Shown one piece after another: positions 13,401-23,841 of a DNA stretch of 54,411 nucleotides. Position 1 is the first letter of the stretch, and each line of letters begins with the position of its first letter. The translations under genes were made by a program, and so were the position numbers. Below the pieces are notes generated by a model. The model had not been told where the DNA came from. It saw nothing but the letters and a program-made list of their open reading frames with translations, and searched no databases. The DNA is from Phoronis australis (Eukaryota; Phoronida; Phoronidae), in contig NMRA01000138.1 of NCBI GenBank assembly GCA_002633005.1, forward strand, positions 746,767-801,177. The letters are read 5' to 3'.

Positions 13401-13880
13401 GTGATCCTGTTGTTTTGTTATGAAAGTACCTTTCGTTTTTACTACATTTTGCTAAAAAGCACGTGACCTAACTAATGACAGGTTGACATTAAATCCAAAA
13501 TCAAATACCATGGAATTTGCCTTTCAGAAAATATCTCCTTTTGCTGAAACTCTACCGTTTTGTATTTAGTTGGCTAAATGTAATTAACAGATTTACATCC
13601 TCAGGTCACTGTTTACTGTATAATGAGGTAAATACTGTATAATGAATAAGTAAATTACACCAGTTCATAATTAATAGCATACGTAAAATGAAACCAAAGA
13701 CTAATACGCGGTTATTTTGTTTTTCTTCACAAAACTGTAATAGACAAGCATGTTCGTACAACATGTTTCTATATATAGAACAATAACTTAGAATAAATAA
13801 ACACATTATTGTAAAAACAACCATAAATAAACAAACAACAGTAACATCCAAATTTTCTTCTTCCTCTAAAATTCTGTACT
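10431..13880. other. Intergenic region, no gene recognised
   Basis: AT-rich in its outer parts and more balanced in the middle (about 11.1-12.5 kb). Short open frames on both strands, such as 11788-11979 plus and 10996-11337 minus, lack recognisable domains, conserved motifs and convincing splice partners. Short palindromic repeats occur at 12093-12124 and 12368-12396. Confidence 0.5.
12368..12396. repeat. Palindrome-containing short repeat; second copy at 12093-12124
   Basis: Positions 12369-12384 form a perfect 16-bp palindrome (AAACGCCCGGGCGTTT) followed by ATTTGGTGTTGC. The block at 12093-12124 has the same layout with an imperfect palindrome (AAACACCCATGGGCGTTT) and the same tail. A third related piece with ACGCCCATGGGC lies near 12434. 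Confidence 0.75.
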
Positions 13881-13892
13881 CTGATCATGACT

Positions 13893-14950
13893 TAACAGAC
13901 TAACAATTTCTTCTTTCTGAAACTTAACAAAAGTGCCAGTTTTTGAAACTGTAAACACTAATTTAATAAAATTTATATGAAAGACTTTATTCATCTGAAA
14001 GATATTTACAATTTGAATAGACACTACACCTTCTTAAATTTGGATTGACACTATCTGATCAATTCGACCACTATACCTTCTTAAATTTGGATAGACACTA
14101 TCGTATCAAGTCCACTATAACTTCTTAAATTTGGATAGACACTATCGGATCAATTCCACTATAACTTCTTAAATTTGGATAGACACTATCGGATCTATTC
14201 CACTATACCTTCTTAAATTTGGATAGACACCATCGTCTCAAGTCCACTATACCTTCTTAAATTTGGATTGACACTATCGTATCAAGTCCACTATAATTTC
14301 TTAAATTTGGATAGACACTATCGGATCAATTCCACTATANTAACAGACTAACAATTTCTTCTTTCTGAAACTTAACAAAAATGCCAGTTTTTGAAACTGC
14401 AAACACTAATTTAATAAAATTTATATGAAAGACTTTATTCATTTGAAAAGATTCATCTGAAAGATAATATCAATTTACAATTTGAATAGACACTACACCT
14501 TCTTAAATTTGGATTGACACTATCGGATCAATTCCACTATACCTTCTTAAATTTGGATAGACACTATCGGATCAATTCCACTATAACTTCTTAAATTTGG
14601 ATAGACACCATCGTCTCAAGTCCACTATACCTTCTTAAATTTGGATTGACACTATCGTATCAAGTCCACTATAATTTCTTAAATTTGGATAGACACTATC
14701 GGATCAATTCCACTATGCCATCTTAAATTTGGATAGGCATTATCGGCTCAAGTCCACTACACCTTCTTAAATTTGGATAGACACTATCGGCTCAAGTCCA
14801 CTACACCTTCTTAAATTTGGATTGACACTATCGTATCAAGTCCACTATAACTTCTTAAATTTGGATAGACACTATCGGATCAATTCCACTATGCCATCTT
14901 AAATTTGGATAGACACTATCGGCTCAAGTCCACTATACCTTCTAAAATTT
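13893..14950. repeat. 44-bp minisatellite array with a single-N join at 14340
   Basis: About 7 units before and about 10-11 units after the N, with consensus beginning CTTCTTAAATTTGGATAGAC and continuing to CCACTAT. The 100-odd bases before the array (13893-14000) recur just after the N (14341-14450) with few changes. The region therefore reads as the same locus written twice. Confidence 0.9.
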
Positions 14951-15162
14951 GGATAGATGATATGATTCCTATCTCACGTTTCTGTCACAGGGTCTACAGT
15001 TGTAAATAATTAATGGATTTGGGAGAAAACTATTAAGCGCAAGTTCCGTGTAGGTACGTTAAATGGTTGTCATGGCTGTAAAGCTAGATGTTGCACTGTT
15101 TTGGTGGAAGCCTCCCATTTGGCGTACGCTACTGTCTAATGGTTAAAAAAACGTTCCGTGGG

Positions 15163-18100
15163 TTAGTTGGAGTCGAGGGCAAGGATCTCAGCAACAAGTG
15201 TGAAATAGACCACCCCGGTTGCCATGGCCTTATAGGCCTCCTTCGTATCCTTACAGCTATTTATTTGGTCCATCGTCTGTCTGGCCTTTATTACTAAGTG
15301 ATGTTTGTGTTGAGATCTCTTTTGTTGGCGAAGCTGGCACTCCACTTTGGCTAAAGATTGTTCGGTTTTCTGAAACACAACGCAGGAGAGTTAAAGCTGC
15401 ATTTCTCCGCTGTTTAGTTGTCAATGTTGAATTCTTAATTGAAGCGCTCTGGGTTTAAAAAAACATTCCCGCGTTCGTCCGATTATGAATTATTGCTGCA
15501 ATTCGATCTTCTCGTTTTAACATGATAAACAGGATGAAATGCAGCTTTACATTTGTCATGTTCATTAATAATTTTCAGTTGAACCTTATTATTGAAGGTA
15601 TGGCAAAAACAAACAGTAATTAGCGTATCGAATGTGAAACACAACCATAATTATGAATATAACCGTGACGTATACGGGATTTAGATCTTGTCGGCGTTCA
15701 TGTGCCCTGTCAGTCGACCAGAAGGCAGATCGGATGTCTGATCCACCGTCTAAAAAAGTGACACGTTGAATGCTCGCTTCTTATAGTCCAACACCAAATA
15801 AGAGTGGGCCTACTGAGAGTGAAGGGAAATTGGTGATTGTGTGTCTTTCTTGTATAAATGCCGTAATCTTATTTAAGACCAACATAATTTATAATATCAC
15901 ATTCCGGTTTCAACTCCATATTAACTAAAGTGGTTTCCTTTGTAGGACTCGACACCAAGTCTTACACGTCACATAGCTTTCGCATTGGCGCCGCCCCATC
16001 AGCGGCCAGCCGTGGCGTCCCTGAACCGGTGATTCAGCGCATGGGGCGCTGGAAATCTGACGCACTAAAAACTACATTCGCATGTCTGCTTTTTCCTCTT
16101 CCCCAGGCTTCCTGAACTCCTGGTGAGCCTGTTGTTGCAGCTCCCCATTTCTCTCACTTTACTTTTCAGCCCCCCGGGGTCTGTGCTTTCAGCCCCCTTG
16201 GTCAGGTCTGTTGTTGCAGCCGGCCTCCTCCCGTTCGCAGGGCTGTTGTTGCAGCCTGCGGCCAAAGGTCTGCAGTTGCAGGCTTTCAATTTCTAGTCAT
16301 TAGTTCTAGTTACCTTTACTTCCATTGTTGCATTTTGCTTAGTGGTTTGTTATATTCTAGTTTTTTATATTGTAGTTTTTTTATGTTATAGACTTTTGTA
16401 TTCAAGTTTTCCGTTATACCATTATTAGTACCTATCTTTTCTCATAGTCTAACCTTGTTATTACTCGGGTTCCGCTTCCTCGATGTCAGCATTCCAATGC
16501 TGCCATTATGGCGTTTTCTCCATGCCATCTCAGTTGCAGAGTCTTATTTAGTTTTATCTATTTAGGACATAATGAATGACATTATTCGCAATCCTCCTCT
16601 TGTTTTACTCTGCAACATAGCTCGTGGCGTACCCCGGGCAAAATAGATTACGATAAATTAAATTTAACCTGTTAAATGCATTTATCGGCATTATTTTGAC
16701 ATTTGTCACTTTATTTTGATATCAATCCTTAGGGTTTATTTTTCATTACTCATCTCTATTTATAGCCTCAAGGGCCTACTTTTGTATTTATACATTTTTC
16801 TATGCGCCACCTGATTGGTCACCCATATTCCCTTTGTTCAGTTCAACGTGGTTTAGCTCATTCAGCCACCTACCTCGTCGTCTGCAGGACCTACGTTCGT
16901 TCTCTGCATTTTTTCCCACCCCCTATCCCGGGTGTCTGTTCCACTTTTTTCTTTTGCTCATATACACTACCTGTTAGGTATTTTCAAGTTTTGTGTTCAT
17001 GTTCTGTACTTTTTGTACTTTTTCTTTAGGCCCTTCAGGCAGTTCTTTTGTTTTGGTTCCCTCTTTCAGGGTTATTCATTGTACACCCCGGTGGGCTTTT
17101 TCTTCATGCCCATCTTGCAGAGTCTTATTTAGTTCTTTCTATTTACGTCATAATAAATGACATTATTCGCAACCCTGCTCTTGTTTAACTCTGCAACATA
17201 GCTCGTGGCGTAGGAAGGGCAAAATAAATTACGATAAATACCGTAATTTTATTTAAGACTAACATAATTTATTATCCATGCTAACTCCATACCATTACCT
17301 TCAGCTGGAGACTTTGCTGGTGAATTATATCATCTTTGCTTTCTTTTTCCTTAACAAGGTCTTGCATTTGGTTGTTGAGCATCTTTTCATTTTCTTTCAT
17401 CTTACTGACTTGGTCCAGCAGCAGTTGATTGTCGTGCTGTAGGTGTTGTATTTCATCTTCCATTTTCGCAAGGACTTCCTGAGACTGCAACTTCTCCTGC
17501 TGCAAACCGCAAAGTTGGTCATTCATTACGGCTTGGTCGCGCTTCATAGCTTCTTGTTCTCGCTGCACCATCTAGAAAGAATTGTTGCAGGTATTTTGTT
17601 TTGGTTTAGTGCTGACTGGCATGCTTGTTCCTTGTTTTTAGACAATAGACCTATATGTGAAACAGTTGTAAATCGTAACTTCTTGAACTTGCTGTAGAAT
17701 AGTTTTCCCGTAATTCAACGAGATGAATGGCAATGTTCTTCGTCTGAATTCGACCATTTCTTTAAAAAATTAAAAATTTTAGCCTACTGAAGTTTGAAGT
17801 TTACTATAAATTTGCTATTTAATGCAAATTGTGCTTAATTTTGTTCGACATGCAATCTGCGTACAAAATGAAGGAATTATTACCTCAACTGCTTGCAACT
17901 TAGCCAAAACCCAGTCCATGTTAACTTGTCCTGAAAACAGATAAAACTTAATCACAAACAGATTAGTTTAGGGTAAAGTGGTAAGTTCTGCTTCTTCAAA
18001 ACCTGTTAATGAATTTCGTCAAAAACGGCGTTAACTATGAAAATTTTAGGCCACGTTGGCCACTAGTATTGCCAAATTGTACTGAACGAATACATTAAAA

Positions 18101-21100
18101 TATTGAAACCCTACCCAGGTAAATTCGTTCTATTTCTACGCACCATTATTATTTTCTTAAGAACCACTACTCAATATACAGGGTATTACATTTCTTACCT
18201 TGTGGACAGAGTGAAAAGAAACGAAATTCGTGAATCGTACTCGCCAGAATAGAATTGAGGTGCGTGCGAAAAATTGCATGGCTTACGAGAGAAAACAATG
18301 ATGTTCATTAGTAAAGAATGATGTTCATGATAACGCAAACAACAGTGATTCGTGAAGGACGAACTTTCTCAAGAATTTCATGAGTACAAAGAGTCCTATT
18401 ACTTGGTTTGCTTGTAATGCGTCGGCGATATCTTGCAAAATTTTGCGTTTTGCAAGGGCCTCACACTTCTGGACGTATCAATTCTTTTTATAAGACACAC
18501 TCAATATCTGAGTTCCCCAGACGTGAAGTCGGTGAGCACGGTTACATGTAGCAAACGTCGCCATCAAGAAGAAAGAATCCTTTGATCCTTCCAAATTCCT
18601 GTCCTTTGTCCTGTGCTGTCAGGAATTCAAGGTCTGGTCCATCTTGTATTTGGCCTACGATTCTTCCTTGTAAATGTTAATTGTTAACTTACTAATTTAA
18701 ACACAAGCATTTTCACGTACGTACACAAGAATTAGTTCTAAACAGTTGCGCATTGTTTTTTGGCTCTGCGCCCATACATATACCTGGCAATCCATCTTGT
18801 CGTAACGTTAATTGTTCAACCTTTGAGATAGAGACAGTCTGTTGTTGGCCACCTATTTGGTTGACGCTCGCGTGACTGACCGATGATTGGTGGTCCTCGG
18901 CCTCATGAGGGGTGTCTTCAGAAGAGGAGTGGTCTTAACGTCAATAAATAAAAAATATTATTGAGATACATGGGGACATCTGTGAAATTTGAAAAAATTA
19001 AAATTATTCATTAAGTCGAGTTGAATGAAATATTGCTATCAAGAATATATTAATGTTACTTTATCCGTGTTTTTGTCAAACTAACCATTTTTCAATATTA
19101 GATATTTTGCTTTCACAGTTTTATCTTCAAATCAATCAAGCTAGTGTCCTAAAGACAAGTTTTCAACGATTCGCCTTTATAAACGATTTGTAATCAACTT
19201 TTGAACCGGATTTTTCCTCCTACGGGTCAACTCAGCGAAGCATGTAATGGTGCACATGCTGATGGGCTGACCCTTTTCAGCCGCCGGGTGAAGTATTGGT
19301 TGCCATCAGATATAACGAGTCGCCATGGAGGCTATTTTTACACTAAGTATAGGAATTAAACTTTGATAATGGGATTAGTAATCTCCAGGTTACCCTAAAC
19401 AAAGTACGGTGTTAGGAGTACAGGGACTATCTTTTCAGGCCGGACTGTGTCGTTGACGCACAACTCTTTAGGGCCGCGCTCAAACTTCGGATCAATATGG
19501 TGTGTCACTTTAAAATGTGCTATACCAAGATGTAAAGGATCTGAGCAGTTTCTGTAAAAGTCGTAGTTCTAAGAGAGTTTCGTTGACATGCAAAAACAAC
19601 TGTCTGTTCATTTTGCACCATACATTAACAAAATGTAGCACTCCTAATGAGCAACAGAGGCAAGAACTTGATTACCAAGTTTCGGTTATTGTGTCGCCTA
19701 TTATTAAAGAACCGAAGATCTCATCTCTCGCCAGGCATCATTCCCAAGACGCAAGCAAATAAGTGCAAAAAGGCAGATGACCGTGGCCAACAATTAATGG
19801 AAAAGGATACTAATAATCTGCTGCCAGTATCCGGTTGTTTATAATTCTGGTAAAGCGAGTCTTTTATATACCAAGGTGAAGACATTTATAGTTGGACAAC
19901 TGGGTGAACGTTACACTCGTAAATTACGTACGTAAATTAATAATCTTTAGCGACGTAAATTAATGATTAACGGCGTAAATTGATTCTTTACGGCCACAAT
20001 TTCCTGCGTAAATTAACTATCGTTAACAGCGTAGATTGTCAATGGCGTAATTAAACGCCGTTAATAGTTAATCTACGCTGCAAATCATTTACCTCGTAAT
20101 GAATTAATTTATCCCGTAAAGAATTAACTTACGCCGTTGAAAGTTGTTTTACGTCGTTGACAAGAATAATTTACGCACGTAGCGTGCGTAACCTTCAATC
20201 ACTTGGCCAACGACAGATATGAACTGCCATCAGGCGCCAAGGGGGCATTCGCTCTGTTCTTGCACTCCCTCACTACAGTGCACTGCGATAAAGAAGAAAG
20301 TAAACACAACATTCTTATGACATAAATCGTTCAAAAAGAGAAGTTGAAAACTTCTCATGAAAGTAATTTTATGATTTGATATGGAAAATGAAAACGAAAG
20401 TGTACAGTGCATATTTTTATCATCAAAATCGATATTTGACCCAGTTCGTAGTTTTGACTTGTTTAGGTGCATGACTATTTGTATTATGAATGGTTAAATA
20501 AACTATCTATCCATCTATCTATCTGTCTACATTTTGTACTTGTAAACAATCGACGGTTGGGGCGGCCCGGGTCAATGTTTCCCCCTCACTGGCCGTGATA
20601 CCAGGGCTGCAGTCCATTGAGCACGTTTCTTGCGAGAAAATGGAGATCACATAGGTCTTCGTAAGACATCGCCGTGCATTAGAGACTAACTAAGCGACCA
20701 CACTAGTTCTACTTGCAAATGTGATGTGTCGATCTATGGAACGCGCCCACTGAGTACTGAGTCATGTCCATACTCATTTACGTTCGAAGTATGTCCCGAA
20801 AATGATAGGTGCGACGCAAGCTCCGCTTCTAGAGATAAAAAAGGAGACCGTATACAGGTGAAAAATAAAGGAAATTTATTATGACTGATAACGGTACAGA
20901 AGCATAAAATAATAATCTCTGGAAAGATGGCAATAAAAAGGGCCACAAGAGATGTGAAGACAGCTCATGTCCATCTGCAGGGACGCACCGAAATAAAAAT
21001 AAGCGAGGAAATAGAGGTATTGTGTAGATTCACATACTTACAGAGTGTCAGCTACTTAACCATGTTAGATACAAAATAATTTAGACCATGCAAACATATT

Positions 21101-21474
21101 CGGTTAAATTTGATCAGTTTAGGATGCAACATGGCAGACAAGTGGAAGTTTGTTTTACATCTTTTCATAAAAGAAAAGTTGCACCAAATAAATGCTTTGT
21201 CTATTTTAATCTATTCTATATATCATCGTGCAATATTTTGAGAAAGTTTGGGCATTCACAAGATTTTTAAACAGGGGAAAGTTAGTGTTGGTAATTACAG
21301 TAGAGATCTTTACAATAATTTTGAAAAGAGAAATAAATGTATAGGCCCACCTTCTGTACTTTCTCGGGTTATTTTCATCTCCCTTATAAAGGTCACTGTC
21401 TGGTGGCCTCCTCCAATTTGAAATGTTGAACCCTCAGCATAACTGTTGACAACATTAGTGGTTCCGTCTTCCAT
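15163..21474 (-). CDS. Gene 2: unrecognised 266-residue coiled-coil protein with twin QIGG/QTV motifs
   Basis: Five minus-strand exons join from ATG to TAA with consistent phases: 21351-21474, 18784-18933, 17884-17930, 17299-17571 and 15163-15369 (total 801 nt). All introns are GT-AG. Residues about 15-38 and 62-86 are two copies of one motif, QIGGGHQTVTF and QIGGQQQTVSI, each followed by a short charged/hydrophobic strand-like stretch. Residues about 93-107 form a helix (MDWVLAKLQAVE). Residues 108-235 are strongly heptad-like and Gln/Lys/Glu-rich, a coiled coil. The C-terminus has a hydrophobic stretch (GVVYFTLVAEILAL). No signal peptide or catalytic domain is visible. The motif pair resembles RHIM-like amyloid signalling motifs, which would suggest an adaptor that oligomerises; this is inference. 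The last intron holds a retroelement remnant and the first intron a foldback. A donor-like GTAAGG lies inside the last exon (15254), so an alternative C-terminus is possible. I do not know the family. Confidence 0.72.
15854..17279 (+). mobile_element. Remnant of a tyrosine-recombinase retroelement (DIRS/Ngaro-like) with split direct repeats
   Basis: Two kinds of direct repeat frame the block. A repeat of ~45 bp is found at 15854-15900 and 17234-17279 (shared CCGTAAT-TTATTTAAGA, AACATAATTTAT). A ~135-bp repeat is found at 16521-16658 and 17105-17239 (shared GCAGAGTCTTATTTAG and CATAGCTCGTGGCGTA). The second copy of the long repeat runs directly into the second copy of the short one. Between them lies the end of a tyrosine recombinase (15946 on). 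Split direct repeats are typical of DIRS-group YR retroelements, though the order here is not the textbook one. The block lies in the last intron of gene 2 on the opposite strand, and its right end is 20 bases from that gene's 5' splice site at 17299/17298. Confidence 0.6.
15946..16134 (+). pseudogene. C-terminal fragment of a tyrosine recombinase, frameshifted
   Basis: The frame encodes the classic end of YR-retroelement recombinases: the H-x-x-R box (SHSFRIGAA), then ASRGVPE, then the MGRWKSDA stretch. The family's conserved nucleophile tyrosine follows this within a few residues. Here the tyrosine codon is out of frame, one base off across a run of A residues at about 16067-16072. The shifted frame ends at a TGA near 16124. 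Only about 55-60 residues remain; reverse transcriptase and RNase H are not seen nearby. Either an old inactivated copy or a base-call error in the A run. Confidence 0.75.
19905..20192. mobile_element. Foldback element: ~140-bp imperfect inverted repeats
   Basis: The two halves are imperfect reverse complements around a centre near 20050, where GGCGTAATTAAACGCC itself nearly folds. The left arm repeats ACGTAAATTA / GGCGTAAATT motifs; the right arm has the same on the opposite strand (TTTACGTCG, AACTTACGCCG, TTTACGCACG). Shared landmarks at matching distances are CAGCGTAGATT, CTTTACGG and GACGTAAA. No coding frame. It lies in the first intron of gene 2. Confidence 0.75.
20440..20532 (+). mobile_element. 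Possible 3' tail of a non-LTR retrotransposon with (ATCT)n end
   Basis: A TTGTATTATGAATGG stretch leads into AATAAACTATC and a short run of CTAT/CATCT units (20506-20528). Ends of this shape are common at the 3' termini of invertebrate LINEs. No reverse-transcriptase frame is recognisable upstream, so this would be a dead 5'-truncated copy. Confidence 0.35.
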
Positions 21475-21489
21475 TGTTTCCGACTTGGG

Positions 21490-23500
21490 CTAATAAATAA
21501 GTCAACACATGTACATAATTTAGAGTTTGTGACATTAATTATTACGGTATTTTAGATAAACTTATTAGATTTCTTAGATAGCAAAGTACAGCCGTGCAAG
21601 ACAATATTCAAATTAAGGTGCCACTAAACCGTTAAAGACAGTTCTGTAATTAATGGATTACGTTGATCAACAAATTGATAATGATCGTTGACAGGCTCAC
21701 CCCATTCATTATTGCTGCTACAAAAGACAGTTATGCGTCCATTCTCTACGCGTACTTTTGACATGCGTATATGATCCTGTTTGGATCTCCTTACACAGTA
21801 AGATTTTTGTCGTTCATGTAAGAAATATTGTGAGGGTAGATATGACGCTTAACTTTCTTGTTGCTTTAATTCCCTGGAACCAAATTTTCAAAACATAACT
21901 CAGTAAAGGGATTGTGAATTCTACGTATTGCGTCACATTCTTTTAGCGCCCTTTTGTCAGTTCTCGGGGGTACTCCCATGCAAGAGGTAGATTATACAAG
22001 ACATGCCGTGCTTTTTCTCGACCATTCACATCGACACGGGGTCATCTACCGCAAACGTCTCTACAAAAGGAGTTCGCTTAAGGAATTTCCTTTTGCAACT
22101 GCACAACCTAAAAGAAGTGTTTTCAACACTGTTAACATTCATTATTGACCGTAAAACATGGCATCAATTTTTGGACCACAATCTCTACGAAGAAATGGTT
22201 ATGAGGTTAACTGGTACAAAAGTTTGTTCACATCTTCCTCGAAAAAATCCCGGCAAAAGGATGACTTTTTCAGGAAAGCTACCTACAATGAATTGGTCCC
22301 TCAGTTTCCACTTTACCAGTATCCACTTGGCCAATATATCCTAAGTATTTCCTAGCTGTAATCCCCGTCAAAAATGCAGTCGAATCGCCAGACAAATGTC
22401 AGTCAGAGTGCTTTGTGCTACTCCTTTCAGCGGTTGTATTACACTAACATATAAGTAATTTTGAATACGATTGACGACTTCTCAACGTGCCGTTATTGTT
22501 GCTGAAAATGCGCCAGTCGAAGTTTCAAAGCTTATATAGTACGTGGTACGGTGCCCAACACATAAGTTATAATTGAGCAGTTTCAATAAAAGGAAGATAC
22601 AAAAGACAGTCTTTGTTAAGTCTGAGAAGTGTTACGATCACAAATGACAAAGAAATTCATGAAATTCTTACCGCAAATGTTTTTGTGAACTATACCTTCG
22701 TCCGGTATCAATAACCTGGCGTAGTAACATAAAGGGTCTATTTCTAACCCCCTTGCCAAAGCTTTGTTAAGAAGGGTGCGGTGTTGCCTCCGCGGTGTTA
22801 TTTTTTATGGAATTAGTCTTTTTAACACTGAGTGGTGTATCCCACAGGCTGAGAATGTTAGCGTTTTTGCATTACTCTTCCAAGAATAAATATTGTGACA
22901 TGGACATTGTTTGTTTGTGATAGCTATCAGGCTATTTAGTGGCACTGCAATAGAGCAATTAGAGTAATTTGGCTATATGCCCAATGGAAATTCCCGTACT
23001 ATAAATATTGGGTGCCTTGTGTGGAAAGCACCGCCGGGAAATTTGTACATTCATGCCAACTTCGGCCTAGGTATGATCTCCCAATTCGAAATTCTTTGTG
23101 GGCGAAACAAAATCGCCTAGTATGTTGCTTTGCCGTGAAGTTTTTTAAATACTAAACATGTAGGATTTTTTGTCCGATAGACATGAAATTTACACATAAG
23201 GTGTGTAAAAAGCTTATGGCCTCTTGTTTTTCATCATAATCAGGTTCATAAAGCGGACGTGGCGGCATTAATTTACACTATTCATCAGAATTGGCGGTCG
23301 CAGTGCCCGTGTGGTTGGGCTAAGGTCTTGAGATGTCAACCACCTAATATTTCTTGTCACGGTTTTGGCCGTGGGTTGAGGCAAGCTCATTCTTACAAAA
23401 TATCACACCACAAATTGATAAAACAGATTTCTGAATACTGTTGATTTGTAAAAATGCGGTACTTATAAAGATAAATATCAAAAATTAATAACAACATAAT
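21490..23500. other. Region upstream of gene 2, no confident gene
   Basis: Should contain the promoter and 5' UTR of gene 2 (start codon at 21474, acceptor-like ATTAG just before 21489). Open frames at 21954-22355 on the plus strand overlap in three frames and match no domain I recognise. They could be decayed transposon sequence. Confidence 0.4.
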
Positions 23501-23529
23501 TTTCGCACATGTTTTGTTAATGTGTATAT

Positions 23530-23660
23530 GAACAATGTTTGTTGCAATGATAAATGACATTTGTTTATTAAAAACTTCTTTCATCTACAATGTTACACAA
23601 AGCTAAATTACTTTCTACCCACTAGTCTACAAAGTTCACAAATTGTGTCCCTAGAAATAC
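23530..23660. repeat. Diverged copy of the distal 3' UTR block of gene 1
   Basis: Order and spacing of GTTGC-ATGATAAA-GACATTTGTTTATT, CTTTCATCTACAATGTT and ACACAAAGCTAA correspond to 9785-9860 and to 26335-26400. It is more diverged than the 26-kb copy. Confidence 0.6.
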
Positions 23661-23841
23661 ACATTCCACATTATGATATATTAAGAGGGTTCGACAGTTT
23701 GACAACTAAAAGCAGCAAGACAGTTCAGAGTTGATAAACTTACGCAACCTTTGAATATGATATTCTGTTTCAAATAAAGAGATTAGTCATTTTTGAGAAA
23801 TGTTGATTTTGCGTCGAGTTTTTGATATTTTATGGTGAAAT

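Noticed and set aside
19500-19844. Possible zinc-finger (THAP-like) start near 19500 on the plus strand
   Set aside because: The CxxxC-like spacing seen in one frame is interrupted by stops within about 15 codons, so no domain can be supported.
21954-22355. Three overlapping plus-strand open frames of 64-113 codons
   Set aside because: No family motif, overlapping frames and no splice support; probably chance or very old transposon debris.
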